The position numbers and the translations under genes were made by a program. The notes below the pieces were generated by a model. The model was given only the letters and a program-made list of their open reading frames with translations, was not told the origin of the DNA and made no database searches. A stretch of DNA of 48,394 nucleotides from Bryobacterales bacterium (GTDB lineage: Bacteria > Acidobacteriota > Terriglobia > Bryobacterales > Bryobacteraceae): positions 2,556 through 50,949 of the forward strand of contig PLFE01000093.1 in the NCBI GenBank assembly GCA_003136675.1, written 5' to 3'. This document shows, one piece after another, positions 41,725 to 48,394 of the stretch; the stretch's first letter is position 1, and every line of letters begins with the position of its first letter.

Positions 41725-43428
41725 CTACTTCTTCTGACTGCCGCGTTTTTCAATCTTCGCCCACGCGTCCTTCAAAGCGACAGTGCGGTTGAAGACCGGC
41801 TTACCCGGCGTGCTGTCCGGGTCAACGGCGAAATAGCCGAGGCGCTCGAACTGGTATCGCGCGCCCTCCGGCGGATTGGCAAGTCCGGGCTCCAGCTTCG
41901 CAGCCGTGATCACTTCCAGCGACTTCGGATTCAGATTCACGGTGAAGTCTTCGCCTTCTTCCACCTGGTTCGGATCTTCCTTTGTGAAAAGTGTTTCATA
42001 GATCCGCACCTCTCCATCCACGGCATGCGAGGCGCTCACCCAGTGCAGCGTCGATTTCACCTTGCGGCCATCCGGCGCGTTTCCCCCGCGCGTCAACGGG
42101 TCGTAAGTGCAATGCACTTCCACCACTTGGCCGGCTTCATCCTTCACGGCATGGATGCATTTCAGGAAGAATGCATAGCGCAGGCGCACTTCGCGGCCCG
42201 GCGAAAGACGGAAATAATCCTTCGGCGGGTTTTCACGGAAATCTTCCTGCTCAATGTAGATCACCTTCGAAAAGGGCACGATGCGCGTGCCTGCCGCGGC
42301 GTCTTCCGGGTTATTGGTCGCTTCCAACTCGTCCACGTGATCTTCCGGATAGTTGTCGATCACTACCTTCAGCGGGCGCAGCACGCCCATCACGCGGGGA
42401 GCGCTCTTATTCAGATTCTCGCGGACGCATTGCTCCAGCCGGCCCAGCTCGATCATCCCGTTGGTCTTCGAGATACCCAGCGAGCCAGCGAAACTTCTGA
42501 TCGCCTCCGGTGGGTATCCGCGGCGGCGAATACCCGAAAGCGTAGGCATGCGCGGATCGTCCCATCCCCTCACCAGGCCATCCTGCACCAGCTTCAATAG
42601 CTTGCGCTTACTTAGCAGAGTATAAGTGAGGTTCAGCCGGTCAAACTCGATCTGTTGCGGATGATAGATCCCGATAGCTTCTATGTACCAATCGTAAAGC
42701 GGGCGGTGATCCTCAAATTCCAGCGTGCACAGCGAGTGCGTGATATGTTCGATCGAATCGCTCTGCCCATGCGCGAAGTCGTACATCGGGTAGATACACC
42801 ACGCGTCGCGCGTGCGGTGATGGCTGGCATGCAGGATGCGGTACAGGATCGGATCGCGTAAGTTGAAATTAGGCGACGCCATGTCGATCTTGGCGCGCAG
42901 GGTGCGCGCGCCATCGGCGAATTCACCGTTCTTCATGCGCGCGAAAAGGCCCAGGTTCTCTTCCACGCTTCGATTCCTGTACGGGCTCTCCGTTCCCGGT
43001 TCACTCGGCGTGCCGCGGTATTCGCGGATCTGTTCGGCGGTAAGGTCGCACACGAACGCCTTGCCTGATTGAATCAGTTCGATAGCCCAGTCGTAGAGCT
43101 GCTGGAAGTAGTCCGAGGCGTAACAGAGCCGGTCCCAATCGAACCCCATCCACCGGACATCGTTGATGATGGAGTCGACGTATTCCACTTCTTCCTTCGA
43201 AGGATTGGTGTCGTCGAAACGAAGGTTCGTCTTGCCGCCGAACTCCTGCGCGAGCCCAAAGTTCAGGCAGATGGATTTGGCGTGGCCGATGTGCAGATAT
43301 CCGTTAGGCTCCGGTGGGAAGCGCGTATGCACGCGGCCTTGGTACTTCCCGGTATTCAGGTCTTCAATAATAGTGTCGCGGATGAAGTTGGATGGGCCGG
43401 CGGCGGGCTCCGGAGTCATAGGATTCAT
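41725..43428 (-). CDS. glnS: Glutaminyl-tRNA synthetase
   Basis: The 567-residue protein charges tRNA-Gln with glutamine. The HIGH signature is in [20 protein letters not shown], and the KMSKS-like motif is in [10 protein letters not shown]. Between them are [18 protein letters not shown] and [20 protein letters not shown], both characteristic of GlnRS. A two-barrel anticodon-binding C-terminus follows ([20 protein letters not shown]). Length is close to the E. coli enzyme. Its stop codon is directly adjacent to the stop of the convergent serine hydrolase gene. Presence of GlnS does not exclude the GatCAB route elsewhere. Confidence 0.96.
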   Translation of the reverse strand: MNPMTPEPAAGPSNFIRDTIIEDLNTGKYQGRVHTRFPPEPNGYLHIGHAKSICLNFGLAQEFGGKTNLRFDDTNPSKEEVEYVDSIINDVRWMGFDWDRLCYASDYFQQLYDWAIELIQSGKAFVCDLTAEQIREYRGTPSEPGTESPYRNRSVEENLGLFARMKNGEFADGARTLRAKIDMASPNFNLRDPILYRILHASHHRTRDAWCIYPMYDFAHGQSDSIEHITHSLCTLEFEDHRPLYDWYIEAIGIYHPQQIEFDRLNLTYTLLSKRKLLKLVQDGLVRGWDDPRMPTLSGIRRRGYPPEAIRSFAGSLGISKTNGMIELGRLEQCVRENLNKSAPRVMGVLRPLKVVIDNYPEDHVDELEATNNPEDAAAGTRIVPFSKVIYIEQEDFRENPPKDYFRLSPGREVRLRYAFFLKCIHAVKDEAGQVVEVHCTYDPLTRGGNAPDGRKVKSTLHWVSASHAVDGEVRIYETLFTKEDPNQVEEGEDFTVNLNPKSLEVITAAKLEPGLANPPEGARYQFERLGYFAVDPDSTPGKPVFNRTVALKDAWAKIEKRGSQKK

Positions 43429-43494
43429 AATGGGTGGCGCGCTACCGGTGAAAATCCCTTGTGCGCTTCGACTTGAACGGACCCCTTCAATATA

Positions 43495-44574
43495 TCAACG
43501 TTGAATACGCGCCGATCCGCCCCTTGCGAAGCTCACCACCTGCGCCAGACTAGCCATGGTCGTGTCGCCGGGGAATGTGGTCAAAAGAGCCCCGTGCGCC
43601 CAGCCGAGCTTAGTCGATTCCTCGGGCGAATGTCCCGTGAGCAGCCCATAAAAGAAACCCGCCGCGAAGCCGTCTCCGCCGCCCACCCGGTCGATCACAT
43701 CCAATTCCGTCGTGGGAGCGATATAGGTTTCACCGTTGATCCAGGTTACGGCGCTCCAGTTGTGCCGGCTCGTGGAATGGACTTCGCGCAAGGTGGTCGC
43801 CACCACCTTGATATGCGGGTGCTTCTCCACCACACGGTCGATCATGAAGAAGAAGCTGCTCGGGTCGAGCTTCGATGTCGCCGCTACTTCAGGTCCCGGA
43901 ATGCCGAGTCCCTTTTGCAGATCCTCTTCATTTCCCACCAGAACGTCCACATTCTCCACAATCCGGTTAATCACTTCCTGCGCGTGTTCGTGGCCGCCGA
44001 AAACCTTCCAGAGCTTCTCGCGGAAGTTCAAGTCAAACGAGATCACCGCGCCCGCCGCTTTGGCCGCCTGCATCCCTTCAATGATCAACTCCGGCGTGGT
44101 CTTTGAGAGCGCCGCGAAAATCCCGCCGCTATGAAACCACCTCACGCCGCCCGCAAAAATCGCGCTCCAGTCAAAGTCGCCGGGCTTCAGCAGCGCTCCC
44201 GCTTCATTGGCGCGATTGTAGAAAACCACCGGAGCGCGGACCCCGTGGCCTCGATCGCTGTAAACCGTGGCAATGTTCGGTCCGGTGACTCCGTTATGCT
44301 GGAACACCTTATAGAACGGCTTCACCCCCATCGCGCGAACCCGCTCGGAAACCAACTCTCCGATCGGATAATCGACCATCGCAGTCGCAATGCCGGACTT
44401 CAATCCAAAGCAATCCGCCAGATTCGCGGCAACATTGAACTCGCCGCCGCTGACGTGAATGTGGCATTCGTGGGCCTTGCGAAAGGGAACAATCCCTGGG
44501 TCGAGACGGTGGATCACTGCGCCGAGCGAGACAAAATCCAATTCGCCGCTGGGACGGATGGTAAGAGAGTTCAT
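43495..44574 (-). CDS. kdgK: PfkB-family sugar kinase, likely 2-keto-3-deoxygluconate kinase
   Basis: The 359-residue protein is a ribokinase-like PfkB kinase. HVSGGEFNVAANLADCFGLK carries the N-terminal sugar-binding glycines, and DRVGGGDGFAAGFFYGLL has the catalytic base aspartate in the DxxGxGD motif. FDLNFREKLW and VGNEEDLQKGLGI are typical of KDG kinases. The reaction would be phosphorylation of 2-keto-3-deoxygluconate, the product of the UxaA reaction encoded 36 kb away. I use the ATG at 44574; a TTG two codons upstream is open. It follows an unknown gene with overlapping ends. The specific sugar is inferred. Confidence 0.82.
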   Translation of the reverse strand: MNSLTIRPSGELDFVSLGAVIHRLDPGIVPFRKAHECHIHVSGGEFNVAANLADCFGLKSGIATAMVDYPIGELVSERVRAMGVKPFYKVFQHNGVTGPNIATVYSDRGHGVRAPVVFYNRANEAGALLKPGDFDWSAIFAGGVRWFHSGGIFAALSKTTPELIIEGMQAAKAAGAVISFDLNFREKLWKVFGGHEHAQEVINRIVENVDVLVGNEEDLQKGLGIPGPEVAATSKLDPSSFFFMIDRVVEKHPHIKVVATTLREVHSTSRHNWSAVTWINGETYIAPTTELDVIDRVGGGDGFAAGFFYGLLTGHSPEESTKLGWAHGALLTTFPGDTTMASLAQVVSFARGGSARIQR

Positions 44575-44576
44575 AG

Positions 44577-44990
44577 TCAAGAGTGAGGATCGTTCGCCAG
44601 AACAGGTCTCTGCACGATCACTTCGCCGTTCACTATTCTAAGTTGTGAGCGCCACCAGAAGCTGTGATGATCGCGCCGGCCGGAGAGAACGAATTCCATC
44701 TGGTCATCCGATCCGGAAACCGTCAGCGTAAAGTGTGTCGAGCCGTCGTCGTTCCAATTGCCCAGCACCGCGGATTCCAATGTAGCCACGCTGCCCGCAT
44801 TCGTCGGCAGCTCTCGCGGTTCATGCGCCTTCACTTTGAGTTCCGGATGCCCGGATTTCTCCACATCCACCCGCGCCACGGCAACGCCTCTGGTCTCGGG
44901 TTTGAAATGGATGACTTCGAAAGCGTCGTAAGGTCCGCTCTTCACGCCGAGATTCCCAAACTTCAGAATATGGACACTGATCTGAATCAT
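44577..44990 (-). CDS. Hypothetical protein, 137 residues, upstream of the sugar kinase
   Basis: I do not recognise this protein. It appears soluble and beta-rich, with segments VKSGPYDAFEVIHFKPETRG, STHFTLTVSGSDDQMEFVLS and a final SFWWRSQLRIVNGEVIVQRP. No signal peptide or catalytic motif is visible. Its stop lies 2 bp from the ATG of the kdgK gene on the same strand, so the two are probably co-transcribed and this protein may have a role in the same sugar-acid pathway, though nothing in it shows which. Confidence 0.65.
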   Translation of the reverse strand: MIQISVHILKFGNLGVKSGPYDAFEVIHFKPETRGVAVARVDVEKSGHPELKVKAHEPRELPTNAGSVATLESAVLGNWNDDGSTHFTLTVSGSDDQMEFVLSGRRDHHSFWWRSQLRIVNGEVIVQRPVLANDPHS

Positions 44991-45014
44991 GCAAACCGAA
45001 ATACTATCGCAAGT

Positions 45015-45827
45015 CTATTCATCGAGGCGCAGGGAAAGGCACTTGGTGGCCCCGCCGGCTTTCATAAACTCGGAAACGCAGGTTTCCGTCACCTGAAATC
45101 CCCGATCTCTCATCCAGTCTTTCAACGGATCACTGGCTCGGTTCAAGATCACCTGGCGTCCCACATTCACCGCATTGCACGCAAAGCTGGTGGCATCCTC
45201 CTCGCCCACATCGAACCTTTGATCGGACGGGAATCGCGCCTCGATCGCCGCGTTTGAAGCTGCATCGAAAGCCTTTGAAAAATACAACAGGTGACCGCCT
45301 TCCAGAGGACAGAAACAGGTATCGAGATGATAGAAGCGCGGGTCTTGAAGGCGTAGAAGCTGCACCTCAACTCCTGTCCACTTCTCCAGAAATGGCTTAG
45401 CCGATTCATGCGAACGAAAGCCATGCCCGGCCCAAAGAAATTCGCGGCCGCGTTCAAACAAAGCATCCCCCGCTCCCTCGAAAAAAACTCCCTCGGGCAG
45501 GCTGTGGACTGCAAAACCGTCAGCCGCCAGCCATTCGGCAAAATGCGCCGATTCGGGGCGCCGCTCCAGGCAGCGAAAATTACTCAGAATGGCCGCGCCT
45601 CGATAAATCAACGCGGCGTTGGCGGTGAAAACCAGATCCGGCAAGCCCGCAACGGCCTCGATCGAAGTCACCTCCGCGACATCGCTCACCAGCTTCTGGA
45701 ACCCTCGCCACTGCTGCGCCGCCCGGTTTGTATCGGCGGCATGGAGTTGCCCTTCCATCCAGGGATTGATGACGTACTCGATACCGAAGTGGGTCGGGGG
45801 ACAAAGGAGAAAACGCGGTCGATTCAA
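45015..45827 (-). CDS. DDAH/arginine-deiminase-like guanidino-group hydrolase
   Basis: The protein shows the guanidine-modifying enzyme fold: LPDLVFTANAALIY, VFFEGAGDALF, a catalytic His in FYHLDTCFCPLEGG and a catalytic Cys near the end in KAGGATKCLSLRLDE. Such enzymes hydrolyse methylated arginines or related compounds. The longer open frame starts at 45923 and overlaps the divergent GT87-type gene. I place the start at TTG 45827 (270 residues), which gives LNRPRFLLCPPTHFGIEYVI at the N-terminus, as in relatives. The start codon is uncertain because no strong ribosome-binding site is visible. Confidence 0.8.
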   Translation of the reverse strand: MNRPRFLLCPPTHFGIEYVINPWMEGQLHAADTNRAAQQWRGFQKLVSDVAEVTSIEAVAGLPDLVFTANAALIYRGAAILSNFRCLERRPESAHFAEWLAADGFAVHSLPEGVFFEGAGDALFERGREFLWAGHGFRSHESAKPFLEKWTGVEVQLLRLQDPRFYHLDTCFCPLEGGHLLYFSKAFDAASNAAIEARFPSDQRFDVGEEDATSFACNAVNVGRQVILNRASDPLKDWMRDRGFQVTETCVSEFMKAGGATKCLSLRLDE

Positions 45828-45849
45828 TGCTCTAGTGTAGAATTTCTCA

Positions 45850-47037
45850 ATGCCTGATCGAACCCGCGACGCTGGGTCGCTCGGCAAAGCCATCGCCATC
45901 GGTCTCGCGGGACTCGTTCTCAACTGCCTCGCTTTCGGACCCTGGGCGCTTCGTTCGGCGATTCAGGAGATGGCCGCCGACCACCCTCATTTCGGTGACT
46001 TTACCGGCTTCTATGTCCCCGCGTGCATGGCGGGCTCGGACGCCCAATACGATCAGGCCAGCGTCCTGCGCGTTCAACAGAACATCACCGGCACCGTGCA
46101 GCCTCACCTGATGCCCACACGCCTGCCTTTCTATTACGCGCTGATCCGGCCCCTGTGCGCCATGTCTTATGTATCCGCGCATCGCGTCTGGGTGCTCGTC
46201 ATGGTGCTCGCCGCGCTCTCGGCAATTGCGCTGCTCTCGCTCGCACAAGGCAGGGTCGCTATTGTGGCCTCGCTGGCATCCGCTCCGTTGTTCCTTTCGA
46301 TCCTCGGCAGCCAGGACGTCGCCCTGTTGTACCTGGTGCTGGCCGCGGGTCTTTGGCTGCGCAAAACGGGACGTCCGCTATCCGCCGGATTCGTGCTTTC
46401 GCTGCTCCTGATCAAATTCCACTTGTTCCTCCTGCTTCCCGTCTTATTCCTGGTCAAACGCGAGTTCCGGCTGCTCGCCGGCGCGGTCTCCGGATCGCTC
46501 CTGTTGCTCGGCGCATGCTTCGCTGTCGACGGAAGGGACTGGCCGCGGCGGTATGCTTCGCTCGTGCTGAATCCCGTCCTCGGTCCGGGAGCCGAATCCA
46601 TGCCGAACCTGCATGGCCTGGCCTTATGGTTCACATCCGCGGGGTTCACTTCCGCAACTGCTGTCGAAACCGTTCTGACCGTCCCGGTAGTCGCCGCCGC
46701 CATGTGGGTAATCGTGCGTGCGCGTTTCCCGCTTGCCTTCGGCGCGGCTCTTCTGGGCGGCCTGCTCATCAGTCGCCACGCCTATACGGCGGACTGCGCT
46801 GTTGTCGTCCCCGCCGTGATCGCCATCTGGCAAAATGCAAGCGCGCCCGCCCGTCAAATCGCATTCATCTGCCTTCTTCCCTTCGCCTACTGGCTGGCGG
46901 GAATCCTGAATTACGGTTGGGTGCCCGCCATTCTGTTCACGGCCCTTTTGCTCGCCCTGACGAGGATTCGGTCCGGTGGTCACGGCGCGGAAGACTCCAG
47001 CAGCGGCGTCAGCCTGATGGTGGTTGAGCGCGCGTGA
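45850..47037 (+). CDS. GT87/DUF2029-type membrane glycosyltransferase
   Basis: The 395-residue protein has about ten membrane spans. An external loop near residues 42-60 with HPHFGDFTGFYVPACMAG has the acidic residue expected in GT-C enzymes of the GT87/DUF2029 group. QQNITGTVQPHLMPTRLPFY and LNPVLGPGAESMPNLHGLAL are further loops. These enzymes use polyprenyl-phosphate sugars, often mannose, to build cell-envelope glycans. The acceptor is unknown. It diverges from the DDAH-like gene across about 22 bp. Confidence 0.78.
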   Translation: MPDRTRDAGSLGKAIAIGLAGLVLNCLAFGPWALRSAIQEMAADHPHFGDFTGFYVPACMAGSDAQYDQASVLRVQQNITGTVQPHLMPTRLPFYYALIRPLCAMSYVSAHRVWVLVMVLAALSAIALLSLAQGRVAIVASLASAPLFLSILGSQDVALLYLVLAAGLWLRKTGRPLSAGFVLSLLLIKFHLFLLLPVLFLVKREFRLLAGAVSGSLLLLGACFAVDGRDWPRRYASLVLNPVLGPGAESMPNLHGLALWFTSAGFTSATAVETVLTVPVVAAAMWVIVRARFPLAFGAALLGGLLISRHAYTADCAVVVPAVIAIWQNASAPARQIAFICLLPFAYWLAGILNYGWVPAILFTALLLALTRIRSGGHGAEDSSSGVSLMVVERA

Positions 47038-47085
47038 CGCAGTCTGCGCTACGCTAACAGTTATTCCGGTCGAAGATTGCAACCC

Positions 47086-47373
47086 ATGACCACAAGAACA
47101 CTGATGACTGTCGAACAGTTCGCGCAGATGCACACCGCGGAGACTGAGGACTATGAATTGGTGGAAGGAGAATTGATTCCCTTGTGGAGCGGAACTCCGA
47201 AGCATTGTCTTGTTCGGGACCTCGTCGCAAACCTCCTGTGGACTTACCTTCGAGCAAATCCCGTTGGCCGGAGCATCGCGGAAGTGGATTGCCGTATCGC
47301 CGACGGAACCGTTCGCCGCCCCAGGCGTTCTTGCGCCCACGCCGGCAATTCCCCAAAACGCTTGTTTAGTTGA
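47086..47373 (+). pseudogene. Uma2-family endonuclease-like gene, 3' truncated
   Basis: The first 78 residues are a clear Uma2 N-terminus (MTTRTLMTVEQFAQMHTAET, VEGELIPLWSGTPKHCLVRD, AEVDCRIADGTVRRP). Members normally run to about 190 residues, with PD-(D/E)XK residues after this point. Here homology stops near 47320, and the frame continues as RRSCAHAGNSPKRLFS before a stop. The rest of the gene has been replaced by the 3' part of a convergent Rpn-family gene, so the catalytic half is lost. Confidence 0.8.
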
Positions 47374-48066
47374 GCCCGGAGGACCTTCAGTTCGCCTTCC
47401 GCCTTACCTTCCGCCAGACCGCGCTCGTAGCGCTCCCGAAAGACTTCGTTCTCCATTAAATCGACAACGAACGGCATATATTTCCTCGCTTCGTTTACCA
47501 CTTCCACTGCCAACCCGCGCAAGCCAGCCAAAATGATCAGTTGCTCGATCGCCAGTTCACGTTCCTTGCCTTCTAGTGTAGCGATTCTGTCAAGCGCCTG
47601 ACGAATCGTCGCTTGTCGGTCCCGAACCCGCGCGAGCACCGCCAGCAGCGCATCGCCCAAATCGCCGCTCGCCGCCAGGTACTCGCCATCCACATCTCCG
47701 ATGTCCAGGATGCGGATCTGGAAAGTCATCGCGGGCCTGACTAGCGAACTCTGCATCCGGGGCGGCCTCCTGCCCAGATACAACACTACCTGCTCCACAT
47801 GCTCGCCTTTGGACTGGATGCGGCTCACAAGATAATAGATGCCCACTCGCTCCACAAGCCAATCTTCGTTGGTGGTTTGAAACTCGATATTGGACCAGTC
47901 GCCCGGTATCGGCCATGCGCGCCAGCAGATCGAGTCGCGGGACGTTCACTTGGGGCATTTCCACGTCCAGAAACTCGCGCACTTCAGAACTACCTGTCAA
48001 CAGACGCAGCAAACCCCTGGCCTGCCGCTCAAACAATTGCTTAAGGGTGGCGTCGTATTGCTGCAT
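47320..48066 (-). pseudogene. Rpn-family/DUF4351-like protein gene, frameshifted and 3' truncated
   Basis: The N-terminal part (MQQYDATLKQLFERQARGLL, VEMPQVNVPRLDLLARMADT) is read in one frame. The remainder (VERVGIYYLVSRIQSKGEHV, VVLYLGRRPPRMQSSL, DGEYLAASGDLGDALLA, VLRAQLNKRFGELPAWAQER) is in another. Near 47889-47892 the sequence CAAT ATC GAG carries one base too many to join GRLVQ to IEFQTTNEDW, a single frameshift. The usual C-terminal 25 residues after AQERL are absent, because homology ends at about 47320. These proteins are PD-(D/E)XK-like nucleases once called putative transposases. No inverted terminal repeats are visible. Confidence 0.8.
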
Positions 48067-48316
48067 CGTCTCCTCTCAAACTTGCCGATTGGCTCGGAAC
48101 CGTCCCGCGGCGATTCTCATCCACCCCGGGCGGCTGAGGCGCAAGGTTATCATGCTTTGCCGCTTATGGAGGCGGCGCGAAGTAGTTTCGATTGTTCACG
48201 CGAAACTTCCAGCCCCGGCACCGCCGGTACACCCACTCGCGCGAGACGCGACGGGGACGAGCCGAGCCACCAACCGAATTAGCGCCACCTGCCGAGTTGA
48301 TCTCGGTGGTTCTCTT
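48067..48316. other. Intergenic region without recognisable genes
   Basis: I see no supported gene, RNA or repeat here. Open frames crossing it are shadows of the Rpn-like pseudogene or lack family resemblance. Confidence 0.5.
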
Positions 48317-48394
48317 ATGAAGAGTAAAAGTTCGTCAAAACGCGAGAGAAGGGTCGGAATAACGTTCGTAGGAAGGATTCTGGGTTTCCCTGTC
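48317..48394 (+). CDS. Possible 5' end of a gene running off the window
   Basis: From the ATG at 48317 the frame stays open for 26 codons to the window end, beginning with a lysine/serine-rich segment (MKSKSSSKRERRVGITFVGR). No ribosome-binding site is evident and the product is not recognised. The call is weak and needs the next sequence. Confidence 0.25.
   Translation, partial: MKSKSSSKRERRVGITFVGRILGFPV

Noticed and set aside
47320-48066. Insertion sequence or transposon, because Rpn-family proteins are sometimes named transposases
   Set aside because: No terminal inverted repeats or target duplications are visible, and the gene is a nuclease-fold remnant.

Overview
The window reads as chromosomal DNA from an acidobacterium close to Candidatus Solibacter (Bryobacterales). 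This is inferred from family content. There is a secreted NHL-repeat protein ending in a Solibacter-type C-terminal domain (TIGR03437-like, GGVVNAASF motif) and a divergent pair of ADOP-type (acidobacterial duplicated orphan permease) MacB/FtsX proteins without an ATPase. There are also FG-GAP/ASPIC proteins, a DUF4097 pair under an ECF sigma factor, and many exported glycoside hydrolases and beta-propellers. The DNA is GC-rich and tightly packed. No rRNA, tRNA, CRISPR array, complete insertion sequence or prophage was recognised.

Layout. 0-6 kb: NHL-repeat secreted protein, a shortened XRE-type regulator, a TacAT-type (DUF1778/GNAT) toxin-antitoxin pair, two overlapping genes that share a novel-looking domain, and an unknown 210-aa protein preceded by tandem direct repeats. 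6-15 kb: altronate dehydratase with a small secreted HIT-like protein, a GT39-type glycosyltransferase, MsrA/MsrB, VapBC, adenosine deaminase, GlgC and a YkgJ-like cysteine-cluster protein. 15-26 kb: an exported GH116 glucosidase overlapping a G3E (CobW-like) GTPase gene, a TolB-like propeller, then a leftward cluster of four genes: a 57-aa coiled coil, a 1134-aa TPR/FG-GAP/ASPIC protein, a CRTAC1-type FG-GAP/ASPIC protein and an RnfD/NqrB-like membrane protein. 26-33 kb: a TIM-barrel glycoside hydrolase, a type III polyketide synthase with a YceI protein, the ECF sigma/anti-sigma(HEAT)/DUF4097/DUF4097 operon, a bacterial PH-domain protein and an orphan AF2212-like antitoxin. 33-48 kb: the ADOP pair, GH35 beta-galactosidase, a beta-lactamase-fold serine hydrolase, GlnS, a KDG-type sugar kinase, a DDAH-like amidinohydrolase, a GT87-type glycosyltransferase, and a scar where a Uma2 gene and an Rpn-family gene have both lost their 3' ends.

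How the genes fit together. Most of the content suggests a polysaccharide-degrading soil heterotroph. GH35, GH116 and the TIM-barrel hydrolase release sugars outside the cytoplasm. UxaA and the KDG kinase belong to hexuronate catabolism, although they lie 36 kb apart. GlgC makes ADP-glucose for glycogen, and MsrA/MsrB repair exported methionines.

The least explained unit is the four-gene cluster at 19777-25999. It begins with a 57-residue protein, shorter than most ORF thresholds, built of IxxNQxx heptads. That pattern resembles the IxxNTxx N@d motif of trimeric coiled coils. The cluster ends with an RnfD/NqrB-like protein that has no other Rnf/Nqr subunit nearby. Other structural themes are -10-like boxes very close to start codons (possible leaderless mRNAs) and convergent genes whose stop codons touch or overlap, leaving no room for ordinary terminators.
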